Below are positions 12,141 through 23,554 of a stretch of 64,000 nucleotides of DNA, in pieces. A program made the translations under genes and the position numbers. The DNA lies in contig JAHNUO010000007.1 in NCBI GenBank assembly GCA_019787685.1, forward strand, positions 1,922,001 to 1,986,000, written 5' to 3'. The notes beneath the pieces were generated by a model that searched no databases, was not told the origin of the DNA, and was given only the letters and a program-made list of their open reading frames with translations. Numbering within the stretch: position 1 is the first letter of the stretch; the number at the start of each line of letters is the position of its first letter. This stretch comes from Chiua virens (Eukaryota > Basidiomycota > Agaricomycetes > Boletales > Boletaceae).

Positions 12141-12151
12141 GGGATAAGCCC
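12141..12151. repeat. 11-bp direct repeat flanking the element (left copy)
   Basis: GGGATAAGCCC lies immediately outside the left inverted repeat and recurs at 13399-13409 beyond the right one. It is a likely target-site duplication. Because GGG/CCC could belong to the termini, the true duplication may be 5 to 11 bp. Confidence 0.75.
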
Positions 12152-12387
12152 AGGCTCCTACACAACCGTCAGGGTAAGTGCGAGGTTTAGGGGGTATTAG
12201 TAAGCATATTGAAATTTGAAACACCGCCAACCTTAAGATACCTCGCACTTACCACGACGGCTGCAACAAAACATTGGTAAATATTGGTGGCCACAGCTGT
12301 GCTACACTTTGTAATCAATCGGACATAGAAAAATAAGAAATTGTATACACTGAAATTAGGGTTTGCAATATCACGACATGTAAGAAT
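12152..12387 (+). repeat. Left terminal inverted repeat (236 bp)
   Basis: Reads inward from AGGCTCCTACAC to GTAAGAAT and is the reverse complement of 13163-13398, with a C/T difference near 12374. Confidence 0.9.
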
Positions 12388-13162
12388 ATATATACATGCA
12401 CACGGCGACGACACGTTGTGTCACAACCCTCGCCCTCCTACACCTCACCCGCTCTCTCCCTCCCCCTTCCTTTTTTTTTACCTCCACGTGCACGACGACG
12501 ACAACACACTGAACGCACACGGCGACATGATGTCGGATCGACACGCTGACAACATGTCATGTCACAACCTTCACTCTCCTACACCTCACCCGCTCTCCTG
12601 TGCCACCACCCCATCGTGCCAGCGACAACACAACAATACAACAATGCAGCGTTTGCATTGTCGCATTGTCGTGTCAGCGCGTCACTTTGACAACTCGGAT
12701 AGTCATGGTGATCACCCCTTGTCACCACGCCCAATGACACAGTCGTGACGAGGATGATGCCGGTGCTTGCTCTCACTCTCGCCTTGTCCCCTCACCCTCG
12801 CCCTTGCGCAAATGGGAACGTGACAATGCGTTCCCGTTCGCGTTTGCATGTGAGCGCTTGTGTTCACCTCTTGCCCTCGTCTTGCCCTCGTCTTGCTCCC
12901 TCACTCTTACCCTTGAGCCTGCACTCGTATGCAAATGCAAAATGGGAACGTGTTGTCACGTTCCCGTTCGCATTTGCATGTGAATGCTTCAAGTTGTGCT
13001 CACCTCTTGGCCTCGTCTTGCCCCCACCTCACTCACTTGCCCTACTACCCACACCCCATTGGCGCACAAACGAACATGTTCGTGTGCCAAGACAATCATC
13101 TGGGCATGCGAACGTGTTCATTTTACTAGTCTACACCCGTGTTACAGACCCGCCCCATATCC

Positions 13163-13398
13163 ATTCTTACATGTCATGATATTGCAAACCCTAATTTCAG
13201 TGTATACAATTTCTTATTTTTCTATGTCCGATTGATTACAAAGTGTAGCACAGCTGTGGCCACCAATATTTACCAATGTTTTGTTGCAGCCGTCGTGGTA
13301 AGTGCGAGGTATCTTAAGGTTGGCGGTGTTTCAAATTTCAATATGCTTACTAATACCCCCTAAACCTCGCACTTACCCTGACGGTTGTGTAGGAGCCT
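13163..13398 (-). repeat. Right terminal inverted repeat (236 bp)
   Basis: Reverse complement of the left arm; ends GTGTAGGAGCCT immediately before the second GGGATAAGCCC. Confidence 0.9.
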
Positions 13399-13409
13399 GG
13401 GATAAGCCC
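13399..13409. repeat. 11-bp direct repeat flanking the element (right copy)
   Basis: Second copy of GGGATAAGCCC; see the left copy at 12141-12151. Confidence 0.75.
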
Positions 13410-13786
13410 GGAAGTTTGACTTTATTTTCGTCAGTTCGACTAAAAAGGTCTCTCGACGACTTCGAAGTGTGTATTCATTAGCACCCACAGCTGTAGTACC
13501 TCCTACAAAGATACCAGGAGGAAGCGGAGACGCGCATCCGACTAGAGTAATCAAGCTTCGCACTGCGCCGTGCGATGCGTTGTCCAAGTCTCTACCTTGA
13601 GTAAATTAGGGTACGGTGCAAAACTCCCCGTGAAAAAGACATGTCACCCGGCACCCCAGAGCACAACACCGACAGCAGTCTTGTGACTCTTGTATACCAC
13701 CCAAGTGGCTTTCATTCGGGTCCAACTAGTCCTAAAGCCTAAGGTATTCTTGGAATCAAGCAACACGCAATCCATCCCCCACTATC
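13410..13786. other. Intergenic, downstream of the USP-like gene
   Basis: Before the transposon inserted, this stretch would have been contiguous with the region just upstream of the NACHT-ankyrin start codon, so it may hold that gene's original promoter. No coding feature seen. Confidence 0.4.
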
Positions 13787-16700
13787 TCATGACAAGTCCA
13801 TACTTCCCTCGCCTCTCCCAACATTCTTCAGCACGCCAATGCCTGAACCCAGACCCTCCTCATCCAACGCAATGTCTCCAACAAGCTCAGGCGGGAGTTG
13901 CGATAAAAATTCTCGATTGGCCGCTTTCACATCGTCCTGGAAAAAGGAAAGAGAAAAATGTGTCATACCAGACACTCACTTGATGAAACACGCATACCTT
14001 GATATCATCCATCCAAGGCAACGCCGGCGCAGGTCCCTCCAAATCGCCCTCCGGCGTTGCGCGTGAGTAAAACAGGAGATATGGCCCGGCGCCGAGGATG
14101 AAGCCCTGCCTGGTCGTTAAGAACCAGATCCTCTGGGACCTGCAATGGACATCAGCGCGAGAGCCTCTCGTCGATGCCTAACCCAATCACCTTCTCGATC
14201 AAGGAGTTTGCAATTTTCCACCAGCAAGACTTGTCGTGTACGTATGAATATAGGTGCTTCCTTCCGTACAGACCGTCGTGTACGAATACTACTCGTAAAT
14301 CGTACTGAGGCCCATGTTAGTGTTGTATAACCTGTCAGTTTGAATATACCTTGAACTGTCGCAATTCGTCACAATTGAGCAACATCTCGGCTTGAGTGTG
14401 CAGTGTGTTTATCTTCTCGTCGGCAGCTGCACACAACATCATCAGTACTGATTTGGTACGCTCAGAAGGTAAGAAAGAACTCAAACCTTTAATTCCTTCT
14501 TCGATGGTATTCAAAATACTCTTCAGTTTCTTGATCGTCGCTTGAATGGAAGCGCCACGCTCCGCATCGTCTTTGGCGTCAGCCACATTTTCAAAGTAGA
14601 AGATTGCAGATCGCAAATCCTTCAACGTATCCTTGCTCTTCCACCCATAAATGCCTTCAGAATACATAAACCCCCATCGTATCAGATGACTTACATCAAA
14701 GTGTGTCAACGTCTTCTTGTGCAACACGAGCTGCTGCACTTCTTCCAACATCGCCTGTCTCTGTGCACGTTTCGCCTGCACAAGCTCGACGTTTTCTCTC
14801 AAAAACTGATCGAGATAAATTGACTTTGGGTATCTGAACGGCTTCCGGTCCAGCTCGGCTCCACCGACAGTGGGATTCGACGTCGACGAACGAACGAGCT
14901 CGAATGCGACCACCTCAGAGGGCTCGAATATTACGCTTTGCTTTACCTCGGCGTGGGGTTTCGATAATTGCGCAGAAAGCCGTCCGATGAGATCGTTGGA
15001 TTCCCCACCGTTGACGTCAATCGGGACGATGGATGTTTCCTGAAGGACCTCACCAGGTTCCTTGACATTACTTCCATACTGGAAATGCAGCAACCGCGGT
15101 CTGCAGAGCAAACGTGAGTGTCACTTGAGCGCACAAAAAACATGATGCTTACTTGGGCGGTGGTTGTCCGCTGTGTGCAAACTGGTCTATAAAGGCTTTC
15201 TCTAGCGTCGCTGACAACCTAGCAAAAAATTCTACACATAGCCATCAGCCATTGTTCACTCAAAGAAATAGGATACGTACTGCGCGATACTTCTCCCGGA
15301 GGTTGCGCAGGTCTGTCCCATGGCTCGATATTGAATGCGGGAAGTCGTTTATCCACGTTCAAATCACACAACCGAGCGAGATCCATGTGCGTGAATATCT
15401 CGCTGAGAGCCCACAATGTGAAGTCTGGACAGGGGGATTGTGTCAGAATTACTACTTGTTGCCACTCATAAGATGTGAGCAATACACGTACCTGGACCAT
15501 TCATGGGTGGCGTTACTACATCCTCATTCGGTGGCACAGGACGCCAGGACGCCATGCGCTCTCTCACTTGAGGTACATAAAACAACCCCTGGAGGATGCT
15601 CGCAGCATACACCATTACATGCAGTGAAGGACGTAGTACGACGGGGCTGATGGCATGTTTAGAAAAAAGAAAAATCCTACGAGTGCAACAGCACACTCAC
15701 CATCCATCTCTTCGTAGCTGTTGCTCGACAGGAAACGGCTCCAGGGCATCCGAATCCTCCATCGTCTCCAGACTCGCTTCGATAGCCCGGTTCAAATTTT
15801 GCAGGTAGTGGGCATCGTTACTCTCGTGCTGCTATGCACCCCAAATCACTCATCAGCAGACGTTCACGGAAAGACCAAAAACGCGAGTGAAAACCCTTAC
15901 ATGAGATGGGACGACCGCCCAGTTCGGATCGGGTGGGCGCTCGCTCGGACCAAACACCGGCCTCTCTGGCTGTGCCGACACTTGCATCTGGGCGGGAGCC
16001 TGAACCTGGTTATAGCAAGGTGCATACGACTGCGATGGCGACTGCGAGTACGACGGTGCGTACAACTGCGCTTGCGCGCCAGGTTGCAGCGTGTTCATGG
16101 ATTCTTGCATCGCCCGTCGTAAATCCGGATCGTCCTCGAGCGTTAAATCGATGATGGGCGTGTTCGGTCGTCCTGCGAGCGCTGGAGGGACGTCTAATCG
16201 TGTCTGCGACCCCGCTGGCGTTTGCGTTTGTATCTGACCACCTGATACCGACCCCATCGGCCAACTCGATATCCCTTGCCCCTGTCCAGTGGCGCCCGGC
16301 TCGTCGCCCCGCTCCCCCTCCAAGAGCGCCCCAGCAGCCTTGTCCACATTCCCATCGTATTTTCTCAAAACCCGCCTTGCGACCTCACGGTCAAACCCGT
16401 CTCCCAAGACACCGAACAACATGTCCAGCATCTCTTCCTCTCGGATCTGGTCGGGAAGCATGTGCATCTTGTTCCTGATGCTCTTGTTCTCGTTTCCGCT
16501 CCTGTTACTGTTCTGAATCTGGTTCTGGTTCTGATGTGGATGCCTGGTTGTGGCGTGGTGGACGTGAGCGTTTGTGGTAGCGGTTTCGTGTGGCACGTTA
16601 CAGATGGTGTTTCGGTTTGCGTTTTGGATTGGAGTTGGATGTACGTTGGCAGCGTTTGAGCGTTGTACTGTCGTGCTTGCGCTCTCAGGGCGTTGGTTTG

Positions 16701-17360
16701 GGGTGTCGGTGTGATGGTGGTTGCGACGACCGCGACGCGCCTCGTCCGATTCGGAGCCGCCACCGCGACGATGTGCCTCTTCGTGCGAAACAATGACAAC
16801 GTCCCAGTCTTCCTCTCTAACGTCCTCCGATTCTGACCCGTCTGATGGATGAACCCTGCGGCCGCGACGACGACGACGGTGACGGTGAAGGCAAGGGTGA
16901 CTGATCACTGCCGCCACCCGAGATCCAACTCCGAATCCGACTCGGTCCGTCGTCGATGAGATCCGCCGTACCGACTCGGCGAATGGGGTGACAGCAACGA
17001 TGCGGACGATGGATGAAGATGAAGATGCGACTCGACCATAGACGACAGCATATCGCGCAAGCCGAGGGTGCTGGGACTGCGCTTCACCGGCACTTCGTTA
17101 GATGTGGACGTGGAACCGCTCGATGTGCTGGCCATCGACATGCTGATCTCGTCGTTGTCGTTGGTTCGTGTTACTTGTGCTACTTTTTCTTTGGAGCGCT
17201 TAAGTACATGTGTCCGTCCGGGCTGATGCTCCAATGACGGAACCCACTCGCCAGCAGGCAGGCTGTGGCAAGTACCTTCGAATTCCTTGCCTCGAGGCCT
17301 TCTCCATTCCCTACCATCACGATGCATCACTGATGGCACAAATTCGGCTGTTGATGTCAT
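13787..17360 (-). CDS. UBA-UIM-USP-like protein, probable inactive deubiquitinase
   Basis: The N-terminal part is low complexity (17360-16909; Ser-rich with RDMLSSMVESHLHLHPSS) and joins through intron 16908-16856 to an acidic/His/Asn-rich stretch. Then come a UBA domain (EEEMLDMLFGVLGDGFDREV...VDKAAGALLEGE), a UIM-like motif (DPDLRRAMQESMN) and a second one (LNRAIEASLETMED). The USP-like body has VYAASILQGLFYVPQVR, FTLWALSEIFTHMDLA, VIFEPSEVVAFELV, a coiled insert, and a His-box-like VHDGLYGRKHLYSYV. It ends VKAANREFLSQLPPELVGD...DLS-stop at 13787. Where active USPs have a TCYLNSLLQ-type Cys box, this protein reads MVYAASILQ, so the nucleophile is Val. It resembles the USP25/28 group in layout. 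A shorter product starting at ATG 16467-16465 (MHMLPDQIREEEM) is equally possible. It probably binds ubiquitin without cleaving it. Confidence 0.7.
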
Positions 17361-18891
17361 TCGAGCCTCTCCCCCAGCCTCCAGAACCCACTCTGGTTAC
17401 TTCAGAGACGCCACCAAGAGTCTCAAATAAGGCGTCCAAATAAAATCTTCGCCAGTCCGATGCGTTTCAAAGATTGGACTGCGCGGGAGGAGTATGTTGT
17501 TCATACGAGCATTGGTTCAGGAACCTCCCCAGGCTATGTAGTGGGGAGTTCCTCGTTGCAAGGCCTCCATCGACAGTGTCTAGGCCCCATTGCCTGCATC
17601 AGGGATAGCCTTCACCTACTAGACCCTCGAAGGTCAGGACCCAGTTCGTTCTATCATCCCATCTCGCCCAAGTGCTAGGACGCCGGGAAACATAGCCTTC
17701 AAGCCACAGGAAGAATTAACATGCCCGTCCTTCTAAGCTCCACCACATTCGCTCGCACACACCGCTCTCGCCTTCATCGACTCGCTTCCAGAACCTGGCA
17801 CCATTTGGTCGCCATCCACCGCTTTACGATCGATAGACGTTTCGAGCAGAAGCGTCGAGAAATAATCTCTAGTCGAACCACCGCAGGCGGCGAATCAACA
17901 CTCTCCATCGATCGTCGCCTTGATTCACTTTGGCCGGGCATCGACTATCCCACGGCAGTCACTGTTCTCAAGCATGCTTACTTGGACCCAACGCCTCGAC
18001 GTACCGTCGTCTCGCAGCCACTCCCTCTGCTCTATCCCTCATACTCAGAGCACCCTATTCATCCATCAGTTCGCCGCCTTAACTGCCAACGGACGTTTCA
18101 GGCGAGAAGGCGGTCAACCCGACTTCAAATTGTCTCATCTCTCATTCTTTTCCAAACACACGCCACACTCGATCTCATGATCGTACGCCAGGAAAACACC
18201 CGGCAGTCTGACGTGCCAGAACGCTGCGTTTCAGACACTACGCTAGCTAGATAATGATGGTTGGATACGCCCGCGATTTGTTTTGGGAACACACGCTGGC
18301 GACATTGGCGACGTTCGGACTGCCTCACTTCGAGGCCGGCGTGCTGTTCCGAGCTACCGTCACCATGGCTCAACACTCTTGGACCGCCGCCGTCCACGCG
18401 GAATACCAATCGTCTCATCGCATCTCATGAATATACTCATCATCACACGCATCTAAACGGCCGTGACAATTACACAGTTATTACACCAAGTGTCCTATCA
18501 TATAATAAATCGATACCATAAACAATCACGGAAACGAGCGGGGGTAGCATGCGAAAGGGCCTAACGGGTCCACCTACGCGTCAGGAATGATATGAATACA
18601 CCAGCAGACGGGATGTAAAAGTTAAACAGACAGACAGACAACACGAAAAAAAGGACAAGCGACGTTACAAGCCGCAGAGAGCGAAACCAAAACCGATTAA
18701 TCAAGTTGTAATTGGCGATTCGTGTAGTGCAATGAGGCGTCCCAAAAGACGCATGTGCGATGCTGCTAAACGTAGCATCCACACGTCCCTCGATTTATTT
18801 TATTTTTACTCACATCTATGACGCCGGCGGATGCGAATGCGCATGTTCTAATAGATTGGTTAGCGCCCATTCCACCAAACTCCCCACCCAA
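17361..18891. other. Intergenic, 1.5 kb
   Basis: Lies between the USP-like gene start and the 3' end of the Zn2Cys6 regulator. A 177-codon plus-strand open frame at 17721-18254 has no motif and atypical composition, so I do not call it a gene. The rest probably holds promoter and 3' UTR sequence. Confidence 0.4.
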
Positions 18892-21800
18892 TCACGTACC
18901 ATACACCCCATACTGCTCACTCACATACATCCCCTCCTGCGCTGTCGCTGTCGCCGCCCCCGCCGCCTGTCCATACGTCATCCCCATCTGCGGAAACGAC
19001 GTATAATCGTTCCAATACTGAGGGTACCGTCCTCCACCGTTCGTCGACTCGAACCCCCCGTGTCCAACCCCACCCGCACTCGAATGTCCGTTTAACCGCG
19101 CATGCCCGTGTTGCGACGACGTCAGGCTTGGTGGCAACCGCCGATCGTCGATCAAGCCTGTGCTATACATCTGTGGCAACACCGACGTCGACAACGTCCC
19201 CGGGAATGGTGCGTACGACCCTCCGTCTGACGGCCAAGGGTAATACGACGAGTGACCCGTCGTCGACGGGGAAAAGTCACCTTGCCCAGGCCCACCGTTC
19301 TGCGCCACCGGCGCATACTGCGTCGATCGCCATGTTTGGGCATAGGGCTGCGAGGAGCCGAGGGAACCGCCAGAAGAGGGGACGCGCATCTGGGAGCGCT
19401 CGTAGGCGTCTTCTAAGTCCGCGGCGTGCTCTGCGGCGCGCTTCGGTCGGTCCAGTCCACTCTGGTGCGTGACGAGTTGGCCGTAGCGGCCTTCTTTAGG
19501 TGCGTTTTTGTTGAGTGGGTCACACCCACGCAGGAGCTCATGAGCACGGGCCGCCGAGGGCCAGACCGCTTCCATATCGTGCAAGGCATCCATGCACTTC
19601 ACTAGCCCCGTCCGCGCTTGGGGATCGTTTTCATAGACAGACACTTGTACAAGCCACATGAGAGACGTTCAAACACATGCAACGATACACTCACGACTCG
19701 TGACATGCATGATACCAGCGGTGAATACATAAAAGCAGAGAAAGACAGGTGCACGTTGAAGACAGTATTTTTCACGGTAGAAGGTCACTGTCAAATCTGT
19801 CAGTATCGTCGTATATATCGAGGCGGCGGCGACAAACCTATGGAGGCAATATGGTTTGCCGCGCCAACACAGAGTTCATAGTTCTTCTTGCTTGCAGCGC
19901 GGACCTCCGCTTCATCTCCATTCTCAGATTTCCTAGCATATAAAAATTAGAGGTGATTCTTGCCAAGAACAAATGGTACCCACTGCTTGCTCAATAGGTA
20001 TACGTGTCGGATGCTAAAAAAACACGCTGTAAGTCTTTAAAACGACACCAAGTACAACGTGACCCTCACAAAGGTCGATGCAACAGCAATATCGTACACC
20101 AATATTGCATATGCAACGTCAATATATGTGGTGGTGGCACCTTCTTGCTATCCAAATTGCCCATCGGGTCGTACCGCATCTCGAAGCGCAAGTGTTCCGG
20201 GAGATCGAAATACCACTTGTCTAGTGATCCTTCGAGGGAAATGGACTCGACCTGCCGTGAGGAGGAAGGACGAATGGAGTAAATTGACTGGACGATCTTG
20301 GAGAGAATCGTGGCTGTGCAACAAGTCTCAAACGAAGCACGTGGTCAACTCATATCGGACTTACATAGCTTAGCCGACGCAGTGAAGCAGGACAGAATGC
20401 GGCCGGGAACTGGTGGCAGCATCTCAAACCCCGGGCGGTAACCATGGCCCTCGGTATCCGGAGGTAATGACGGATGTGGCGCCCATGTTCCTTGCTCGTC
20501 CGACTACCAAGATAGTGAGATGCCATCCGAATCGCAAAAGACGAGACGCACCTCACGCTCTTCAACACTAGGCGGCTGCGTGTCGTAATCCCCCTCGAAA
20601 ATAGCTAAAGGTCGCCCAATGTACGTGCTCACATAACTGTCCAACATGACACATCCCCACCATATCCGTCTCCGTTCCTGCAACTCTCGCGAACCGAACA
20701 ATCGGCCCACGCCTACACGGGCCCATCCGTCAGCAGCCCTATGCATACCAAGATCTTGAGCCATTCGAACGGCCATGCCTGTGTATGCCCATGCCTGTGC
20801 CATAGCACCGATACCAATTTCCCGATAGCCAAGCAGTAGTAAAGACTGCACAGTGGAAGGGAGGGAAGAAGCGTACGTATTGTCAAGTAGATTCTTGGCT
20901 AGCAGGAGGAAGTCATCACCCGCAGTCCACATCGGAGTAGGCTGTGGTGGGTGAGGAGATACCGGTGTAGAACCGCGAGAGGGAGGAGGGGATGATGATG
21001 GTGAATAACGAGCAGCGATTGAAAACATGGATAACAGCAAAAGAGGGGGTATATGGCGTCGCTTTCGCGGTAATGGAGCCGGCGAATTACCATGAGCTTG
21101 GTCGGACGAGGGTGACGGCGTGTCTGTCGGATTCTGCATACTAGAACGTAATCGATCAGCAAAAATGTCGAAATGCTTTGACATCAATCTCACTTGCGGT
21201 AACCCTCCCAGAATGCCTCTTTATGGATTATCGGGAATCCAGCATGCACATAAGTAAAGTAAAGTTCGAGTAGATGTTCCTGCATCGTCGGATCAGGGAG
21301 TAACTGTGTCAAATCACCCTCTACGGCAGGAGACGCCAGTGGTGCGTGTCCGGTGTTGGAAACTGTTGGCAATTTACTTGGAGCAGTGCGTCCCAACGGA
21401 CTGATGGGCATGGAGGACGGTATCAGCTCGTTCTCCGCCGACGGCGGAAGTGGAGGCCAAACCCGCGCCTTGGGAAAACGCCTAATGGAGTAGCGAAGTC
21501 AGCAAGCGAACGAAAGTCGTGAGGAGGCCATCTACCAAATACCGCCCTCGTTTCTGGGCTCTGTCTTTGCGTTGAAGCCCAGGAGGTACAGGCCACTCGC
21601 CTTGCCATGATACCGAACTTGTTCATCCTCGTTGATGCTGAGCTGTCCGACAGCATCGATAACGTCGTCTTCGCTGTCGGAGTCGGTGCTTGCACCCATG
21701 TAACCAGAGGCATATCCACTGCCAGATGCATAACCGGCATTTGTATGGGCCGGCGAATATCCAGGACTTATGCTGCCATTACGAGTCAAGATAATTCCTC

Positions 21801-23554
21801 TCGGAGAAGTGCTACGATCATCAGCGTCGTCATCGTCAACGCGTCGCCGTTGTCGCCGAATAAGATCCCCGTCGTGATGCGAAATATGAATGGCGGGATG
21901 TGGATTTTGCAGAGAGCGAACGGTGGGTGGCTCACTCAGGGAAATTGTATTGGAAGTAGGGGCAAAGGGTGGTGAGGGGCGGATTGGCCGTGGGTATGGT
22001 TGTGACGGAAGAGACGAAGCAAGCAGCGAAGCGACACGGTCTTGCCACTCATTTGAAGGACTAAAAGAATTGCCTGAGTTTCTTAAACTTAATGCTGCAG
22101 CTGATGGAATACTTACTGCGTTGAATGAAGATCGACGCTACTCCCAGAGTTTTCTTGAGCCTGGGCGTGTGGCCGTGCTTTGACGCCACCCGTTTTGCGA
22201 CCTTTGACACCATAGGGGGTGGCATCGACACGATTCAAAATTTCTCTCGCAAGGGTATCCTGTGATAATGTATGTGGTACACGCAGAAGGAGATGGTCAC
22301 CAGGACTCACCTTTCTCAAGATCCCAAGGATCCTCTCTAGACTGTCTTCCTTGTCTGGGGATTCTAGGTCATGTTTCCCAGACGAGTTGGTATTGTCTGA
22401 TTCGGCTCTCTCTGCCTCGACAGCTAAAAGAATGCCAAGGAGGGCCTCTGTTTGGTGGAGCCGGGCCTCGATCGCGTCGATGTATCCCTTGGGAGGACCA
22501 CGCTTTCGGGAAGGACCCAAGAAAGTACACGCTGAGATGACAGAACATGGAATGTCAGCGAGACAGGGAAAGGGGATAATTGGGTAACAGTAGGCAACAA
22601 TTGTGAGCGTTCCGACGGGAACCGACAGCCGGGTAGGGAAGAGGAAGGGATTGGGGGAGAAAGGGTGGCGTTCGGATTACGAAAGGTGATGAGACCGAGT
22701 GGAGGGAAAGCGGACGTAGCCGAGAGGAAAGATGCGTGAAGCAAGCGTTGGAGAGATGATAAGGTACGCAGGCACGCGCAGTTGGATTACGTAGGGTACG
22801 TAGATTGAGAGGATCGAGAAGAGGATTGAGCAAACGAGTGAAGGAAGAGAAAGGGTGTGGCGGTAGGGTCGGCGTGAGAATATAAGGGATTGAAGACAAG
22901 GCACGAAGGGACGATGACGGGGGGAGCGTCAGAATTAAAACAGTGCCGAGCCACGAGGGTCGGATCCGAGGTGGAGCGGAATCAGTCAGGGAACACGGAC
23001 AGGAGAGGTAGATGGAGTAACTCACGCGTGCCGAGCATGATGCAGTTCTTGCAGGCGTCGCCGTCGACCGTGCGCTCGCACTTGCACTTGCTTTTTCTGC
23101 ACTGATCACATGCTGGAAGAAGGTGAGGGAGAGGATGGAAGGGGGAGAGAAGTAGCTTGCCTTTGCTGCTCCTGCGACGGATGATGCGCTCGGACAGGGT
23201 AGCATGAGATGAGGTGCCAGAGGAAGGAGGAAGGTCGGCAAGTTCGTCCGCATCCTCGTAGTCGTCTGGAAAAGAGAGAGCGTTGATGTCGAGGGGGATT
23301 GCTTGGGTGTGTGCGGGGTCGTGCTGGTGCCGTTTGAATGACCAAACGTCGCTTGGGTGTGTCGTGCCGAAGCGGAATACGGGGCGGTCGTGTGGCATGG
23401 GATGATACGGGATGTGGTCGTGCTTGTCGGGGAGGGGGTAGGTGAATGAAAAGGCGTGGGGGGGAGTATGGGGGGAGGAGGAGGGCTCGGACTTGAGAGA
23501 GTGTGGAGTGGAAGCGGTGGAGAAGCGTTCGGTAACATATGGATCGAAAGTCAT
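18892..23554 (-). CDS. Zn2Cys6 transcription factor, XlnR-like class
   Basis: Nuclear regulator with a fungal binuclear zinc cluster. ATG 23554-23552 opens MTFDPYVTERFSTAS. After about 170 residues the cluster reads ACDQCRKSKCKCE...ACKNCIMLGT. An intron with donor GTGAGT near 23024 splices to PCTFLGPSRKRGPPKGY, supplying the sixth Cys and the basic linker. Then come a dimerisation helix (IDAIEARLHQTEALLGI), a linker ending VRYHGKASGLYLLG, and the fungal-specific transcription factor domain (HLLELYFTYVHAGFPIIHKE, AWAYTGMAVRMAQDLGMHR, ERRRIWWGCVMLDSY, WYFDLPEHLRFE, ILTLHMQYWCTILLLHRP). A long Gly/Ser/Tyr-rich tail ends YGVYGT-stop. About ten exons are required; exact borders in the middle are not all fixed. 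No lesions seen. The target genes cannot be read from sequence; xylanase regulation is only the family name. Confidence 0.88.

Larger units (their letters stand above)
12152..13398. mobile_element. Non-autonomous DNA transposon with long inverted repeats (MULE-like/foldback)
   Basis: A 1247-bp element bounded by 236-bp terminal inverted repeats (12152-12387 and 13163-13398) that differ at one position in my comparison, flanked by an 11-bp direct repeat. Termini read AGGCTCCTACACAACCGTCA. Each arm contains its own inverted pair (GGTAAGTGCGAGGT at 12173-12186 against its complement at 12240-12253), so the arms can fold on themselves. The interior (12388-13162) has no transposase frame. It holds duplicated C-rich segments (CTCCTACACCTCACCCGCTCTC twice) and two hairpin-bearing copies of GGGAACGTG...CGTTCCC. 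Long arms and a 9-11-bp duplication fit Mutator-like elements; a foldback or hAT derivative is possible. The near-identity of the arms suggests recent insertion. Confidence 0.85.

Noticed and set aside
12187..12414. Identical 50-60-residue frames in both arms of the 1.25-kb element
   Set aside because: They are the same sequence read in the two inverted repeats and have no start context or homology; explained by the repeat structure.
17721..18254. Plus-strand open frame of 177 codons
   Set aside because: No motif, unusual composition, and no splice or promoter support; likely chance.
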